DNA from: Prevotella sp. UBA2742
GTDB lineage: Bacteria > Bacteroidota > Bacteroidia > Bacteroidales > Bacteroidaceae
Assembly (NCBI GenBank): GCA_002353485.1
Contig: DEJS01000012.1
Coordinates: 56,760 to 120,759 of the forward strand
Reading direction: 5' to 3'
DNA length: 64,000 nucleotides
Shown one piece after another: positions 60,586 to 64,000 of the stretch. The position numbers and the translations under genes are program-made. The notes below the pieces were generated by a model. That model saw only the letters and a list, made by a program, of their open reading frames with translations. It was not told where the DNA came from and did no database searches. The first letter of the stretch is position 1; every line of letters starts with the position of its first letter.

Positions 60586-61350
60586 ATGGCAGAACGGATA
60601 TTATACAAATACTTGGATATGAAGGGCGGATTGGCGATGTTAGAGCATCACAATCTGCAATTTACTAATGCCACAAAATTTAATGACCCATTCGACTGCC
60701 ACCCAGCTTTATTTGACTATTCCAACATTCCTGCCACCCCTCACAATTGGCCCCCTGCTTGGTTTATCAAACTGAAGGGAGAAACCGATATGGAAGATTT
60801 GAGAAACAGCACATGGATATGCTGTTTTTCAAAGGTGTATGATTCTCTGCTGATGTGGGCCTATTATAATGGGCACAAAGGTATCTGCATAGGATTGGAT
60901 GAAGAGGCTGTTTTGGAATGTTGTCATTATAAGTTCTTGGGTCTGATGTTTCCTTACGCCGCGGAAGTTAAGTACAAAAATATTCATACCAAACTTGATT
61001 ATTTCAAAGAGCATCCATTATGGGATGAATTACTGACTACCAAGGCAAAGGAATGGGCACATGAACAAGAAGTGCGACTGATTACAAAGGATCCGGTCTG
61101 GGTTCATGCAAGAAGGGATATACCTTATGAACTTTATGAGGAAGAATTGGTTGATGGTAAAGAAATCAGGCATTATCCTCAGTTAACTGGTGAGTGCTTC
61201 AAGTCAATTTATTTAGGAGTAAACATATTCCCCAAAAACAAGCAAAAAATAATCAAGGTAGCTAAGAAGCTGAATCCAACGATAAAAATATATCAAATGA
61301 CTCTGGATCCTGAGGCTTTTAGGTTGAAGGAAGAGATAATAGACGATTAA
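60586..61350 (+). CDS. DUF2971-domain protein
   Basis: 254 aa. Family hallmarks: ILYKYLDMKGGLAMLEHHNL, LQFTNATKFNDPFDCHP, then WICCFSKVYDSLLMWAYYNG and GICIGLDEEAV. DUF2971 proteins occur in defence islands and next to restriction systems; their biochemical role is not established. Base composition is AT-rich like the following methyltransferases, unlike the rest of the window. Four bp separate it from the first methyltransferase. Confidence 0.85.
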   Translation: MAERILYKYLDMKGGLAMLEHHNLQFTNATKFNDPFDCHPALFDYSNIPATPHNWPPAWFIKLKGETDMEDLRNSTWICCFSKVYDSLLMWAYYNGHKGICIGLDEEAVLECCHYKFLGLMFPYAAEVKYKNIHTKLDYFKEHPLWDELLTTKAKEWAHEQEVRLITKDPVWVHARRDIPYELYEEELVDGKEIRHYPQLTGECFKSIYLGVNIFPKNKQKIIKVAKKLNPTIKIYQMTLDPEAFRLKEEIIDD

Positions 61351-61354
61351 TGAT

Positions 61355-62419
61355 ATGACTAAGAAAAAATATGCAGTATTAGATTTGTTCTGCGGATGCG
61401 GAGGACTGTCAAAAGGTTTTGAGATGGCAGGATATAATATCTTGTTAGGAGTTGACTTTAACGAGGCCGCTCTAAAGACATATGAGTATAATCACCATGG
61501 AAGCAAAACATTATGTGGTGATTTGTCTGCTCCAGAAACCTTTGATAAAATAGATAACCTTCTTGATGGTAAGAAAATAGATGTTATCATTGGTGGGCCT
61601 CCATGTCAGGGTTTCAGTCTTACAGGGCCAAGACAATTTGATGATGAACGAAACAAATTATATTTGGCAATGATTGAAACAGTAAGGAGATATAAACCAA
61701 AGGCATTCCTTATAGAAAATGTACCAGGTATGGCTACCTTATATAAAGGTGAAGTACGTGATGAAATTGTTAAACGTTTCACCAAAATGGGATATAATGT
61801 CAATAATAAAATTCTTTGTTCTGCAGATTATGGTGTACCACAAATACGGAAACGACTTGTTTTCGTAGGAATATTGGACCCTGACAATAAGTTTGAATTT
61901 CCAAAACCATATTTGAGACCAGAAGAATATATTACCTGCGAACAGGCCATTGGTGATTTGCCAAGTTTGGAGCATACTTTGGGCGATGATATTTCGGAAT
62001 ATGAAAGAGAGCCAATGACTGACTATCAGAAACAAATGAGAGGTTCTTGTAATGTCTTATATAATCACAAATCAATAGACCACAAGCAGTTTGTAAAGGA
62101 TACAATCGCTTTAGTGCCTGATGGAGGAAATTACAAAGATCTGCCTCCTGGTGTTGGTGAAAGTAGAATCTTTCACATGGCATGGACTCGATATTGTAGT
62201 TATAAGCCATCAAGGACGATAGATACTGGTCATAGAAATAATTTCCATTATAAATGGAATAGGTGTCCTACTGTTCGTGAAAGTGCCAGACTACAATCTT
62301 TTCCCGATGATTTTGTTTTTTTAGGGAATAAGGGTCAGCAAGACAAACAGGTAGGAAATGCAGTTCCGTGTTTAATGGCAAAGGCTATTGGTATTCAACT
62401 TCTTAAGTATTTGAAATAA
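61355..62419 (+). CDS. DNA (cytosine-5) methyltransferase 1
   Basis: 354 aa. Motif I LDLFCGCGGLSKGFEMAGY (AdoMet), motif IV GGPPCQGFSLTGPR with the catalytic Cys, motif VI FLIENVPGM, motif VIII region GVPQIRKRLVFVG, motifs IX-X RESARLQSFPDDF and QVGNAVPCLMAKA. The target-recognition region lies about residues 215-300. It probably protects one strand or one half of a restriction site. Its stop TAA is followed at once by the next start (TAATGA overlap). Confidence 0.96.
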   Translation: MTKKKYAVLDLFCGCGGLSKGFEMAGYNILLGVDFNEAALKTYEYNHHGSKTLCGDLSAPETFDKIDNLLDGKKIDVIIGGPPCQGFSLTGPRQFDDERNKLYLAMIETVRRYKPKAFLIENVPGMATLYKGEVRDEIVKRFTKMGYNVNNKILCSADYGVPQIRKRLVFVGILDPDNKFEFPKPYLRPEEYITCEQAIGDLPSLEHTLGDDISEYEREPMTDYQKQMRGSCNVLYNHKSIDHKQFVKDTIALVPDGGNYKDLPPGVGESRIFHMAWTRYCSYKPSRTIDTGHRNNFHYKWNRCPTVRESARLQSFPDDFVFLGNKGQQDKQVGNAVPCLMAKAIGIQLLKYLK

Positions 62420-63660
62420 TGAAGTCAAAGAAATATAATACAATCGATTTGTTTGCCGGTTGTGGTGGCTTAATGGATGGCTTCATGCAAGAAGGGAGCT
62501 ATGAAACTTTAGCTTGTGTTGAATGGGAGAAATATCCATGTGAAACTTTGGCTTACCGTCTGAGAAACAAATGGCACCATGAGAATGTTGATGAAGAAGT
62601 CATTAGATTTGATATTCAGCGAACAGAGGAGCTAATAAGCGGATATGATGACGAAGTGTATGGAAAACATATAGGGTTGGATAAACTTATAGGAAATCGT
62701 AAAATAGATATTATTATAGGTGGTCCTCCCTGTCAGGCATATTCACTTGCAGGAAGAATAAGAGATCCTCATGGTATGAGAGATGACTATAGGAATTATT
62801 TATTTGAAAGTTATATTCGCATTCTTGAACATTTTAAGCCATCATTTTTTATATTTGAGAATGTTATGGGTATGTTAAGTGCAGCTCCAGATGGTACACC
62901 AATTGTCAATAAGATTAAAGATGCTTTTGACAATGCAGGGTATTCTGTAATTGACAATTTCAAAAATGCTGTTTTTGATGTCGCAGACTTTGGCGTTCCT
63001 CAACATAGAAGGCGTGTGATTATATTAGGAGTGAATAAGGCAGATTTTCAGAATCCCTCAATCTGTCACGAAATAATTGATGATTTTTATAATGTAATTA
63101 TGCCACATATGCGGGAGGAATCAAAACAAAGGACAGTTAGAGATGCAATAGGTGATTTGCCATCATTTATACCAAGTAAAGATGTAGTGCATAAAGGTGG
63201 AAACAAATATTCACATATACCAATTGATGGTTGTGGAGTTCCGAATCATATACCGAGATTCCATAATGAACGAGACCAAAAGATATTTAGGATGCTCGGC
63301 GAAGATATAGAAAAAGGACAAAATAAGTATGTTTCTACTGAAGCTCTAAAGGCACTTTATACAAAAATGACAGGAAAGAAAAGTAATATACATAAATATT
63401 ATGTTTTACGTTGGGACGAGCCCAGTAACACTATACCTGCCCATTTGTATAAAGATGGAATGAGGCATATCCATCCTGATTCTAAACAAGCAAGGTCTAT
63501 TACGGTTAGAGAGGCAGCGAGATTACAAACTTTTGCAGATGATTTTTTATTCTTAGGTCCTACTATGGCACAGTATAAAATGATAGGAAATGCAGTGCCC
63601 TCTGATTTTGCGAAAATAATAGCTAAAGCCTTACATGAATTATTAAGAAAATATTATTAA
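62419..63660 (+). CDS. DNA (cytosine-5) methyltransferase 2
   Basis: 413 aa. Motif I IDLFAGCGGLMDGFMQEG, motif IV GGPPCQAYSLAGR, motif VI FFIFENVMGML, motif VIII DFGVPQHRRRVIILG, motifs IX-X REAARLQTFADDFLFLG and MIGNAVPSDFAKI. The target-recognition region (about 215-330) is unrelated in appearance to that of methyltransferase 1. Two tandem C5 enzymes in one R-M locus usually mean an asymmetric site with one enzyme per strand, or two sites. It overlaps the previous stop by one base and is followed 4 bp later by the nuclease gene. Confidence 0.96.
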   Translation: MKSKKYNTIDLFAGCGGLMDGFMQEGSYETLACVEWEKYPCETLAYRLRNKWHHENVDEEVIRFDIQRTEELISGYDDEVYGKHIGLDKLIGNRKIDIIIGGPPCQAYSLAGRIRDPHGMRDDYRNYLFESYIRILEHFKPSFFIFENVMGMLSAAPDGTPIVNKIKDAFDNAGYSVIDNFKNAVFDVADFGVPQHRRRVIILGVNKADFQNPSICHEIIDDFYNVIMPHMREESKQRTVRDAIGDLPSFIPSKDVVHKGGNKYSHIPIDGCGVPNHIPRFHNERDQKIFRMLGEDIEKGQNKYVSTEALKALYTKMTGKKSNIHKYYVLRWDEPSNTIPAHLYKDGMRHIHPDSKQARSITVREAARLQTFADDFLFLGPTMAQYKMIGNAVPSDFAKIIAKALHELLRKYY

Positions 63661-63664
63661 GATT

Positions 63665-63985
63665 ATGTTATATTATACTGATTTAGAAGATAAAGTTTTT
63701 GAAACCCCATCAGCAGAGGTTGACAATTTTATTGCGCTTTCGGGTTATGTTGGTGTTGAACCAATAAAAAAATTAGCCGATTTGCCGTCAAATGTTCATG
63801 CGACTGTTATATATGGGATGTATGGCAATGATAGTATTTCAGCTCCATTGCATAAAGCATTGTTGGAGTTGCAGAATCGTATGCCAAATGTTGAGATTCT
63901 CTATTCGACTATACCTGTACATTCTAAAGTCTATTTTTGGAGAACAGGGGAATTCATAACCAATGCCTTAATAGGATTGTCTTAG
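63665..63985 (+). pseudogene. NgoFVII-like restriction endonuclease, N-terminal part only (stops early)
   Basis: 106 aa resembling the N-terminal PLD-type catalytic half of NgoFVII-family endonucleases: FIALSGYVGVEPIKKLADLP, TVIYGMYGNDSIS, then STIPVHSKVYFWRTG with the HxK catalytic motif. In the family the next block would read close to ALIGSANFS and continue for some 200 residues. Here the frame reads ALIGLS and hits TAG at 63983, 15 bases before the window ends. Either the gene is frameshifted or interrupted by an insertion starting near 63975, or a separate C-terminal part lies beyond the edge. As it stands the nuclease is unlikely to be active. Confidence 0.6.
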
Positions 63986-64000
63986 CCTGAAATAGGTTGA

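Overview
The window looks like a chromosomal segment of a Bacteroidales bacterium, most likely Prevotella or Segatella. The grounds are: (i) many promoters of the Bacteroidetes type (-7 TAnnTTTG with TTTG about 20 bp upstream); (ii) typical gene content, including an EF-G2-like factor, BlaI/BlaR1-TonB, a GHMP kinase-nucleotidyltransferase fusion and a ClpS-ClpA-Aat operon; (iii) short Prevotella-like C-terminal tails on secreted proteins. No rRNA, tRNA or CRISPR array was recognised.

Layout. 1-5.4 kb is housekeeping: end of purF, asnB, fmt, rpe and an ECF sigma factor. 5.6-8.5 kb holds the kinase-nucleotidyltransferase fusion and rfbA. 8.6-13.2 kb encodes a secreted EEP-family phosphoesterase and two tandem secreted alpha/beta hydrolases. 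13.2-18.1 kb has a conserved protein, then a coiled-coil protein, zapA, RNase Y and a subtilase. 18.1-19.3 kb is a repeat-rich gap ending in a decayed LD-carboxypeptidase. 19.3-38.7 kb is carbohydrate-centred: a GH78 plus beta-helix operon, blaI/blaR1/TPR, alcohol dehydrogenase plus GH9 plus Gfo/Idh oxidoreductase, and a four-gene operon of beta-helix protein, GH31, sodium/solute symporter and GH127. No SusC/SusD pair is present. 38.8-43.4 kb carries corrinoid methyltransferase genes, including an unusual three-module fusion. 43.4-53.5 kb holds hemW, an EF-G2-like gene, a sugar-oxidation operon, a DUF3298-type lipoprotein and pgk. 53.7-58.5 kb has a CobW GTPase and the N-degron operon clpS-clpA-aat. 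58.5-60.2 kb holds a DUF362 gene and a DUF6078-like gene. From about 60.3 kb to the end is a visibly AT-rich restriction-modification island: HTH regulator, DUF2971 protein, two C5-cytosine methyltransferases and an NgoFVII-like nuclease that stops early.

The most striking signal is a GC-rich palindromic repeat (arms X and Y) inserted in frame inside purF, asnB, hemW, GH127 and four times in GH31. In GH31 one copy has the same X and Y arms, but the short spacer between them is replaced by an intact DUF559 (PD-(D/E)XK-type) nuclease domain translated as part of the glycosidase. I read this as a candidate full-length mobile element with its MITE-like derivatives. Other notable signals are a periodic array of GTAC dyads at 60.16-60.24 kb, a spaced ECF-like promoter motif shared by the two beta-helix operons and the corrinoid genes, and a second repeat family (TTCACTC) that also enters coding regions.
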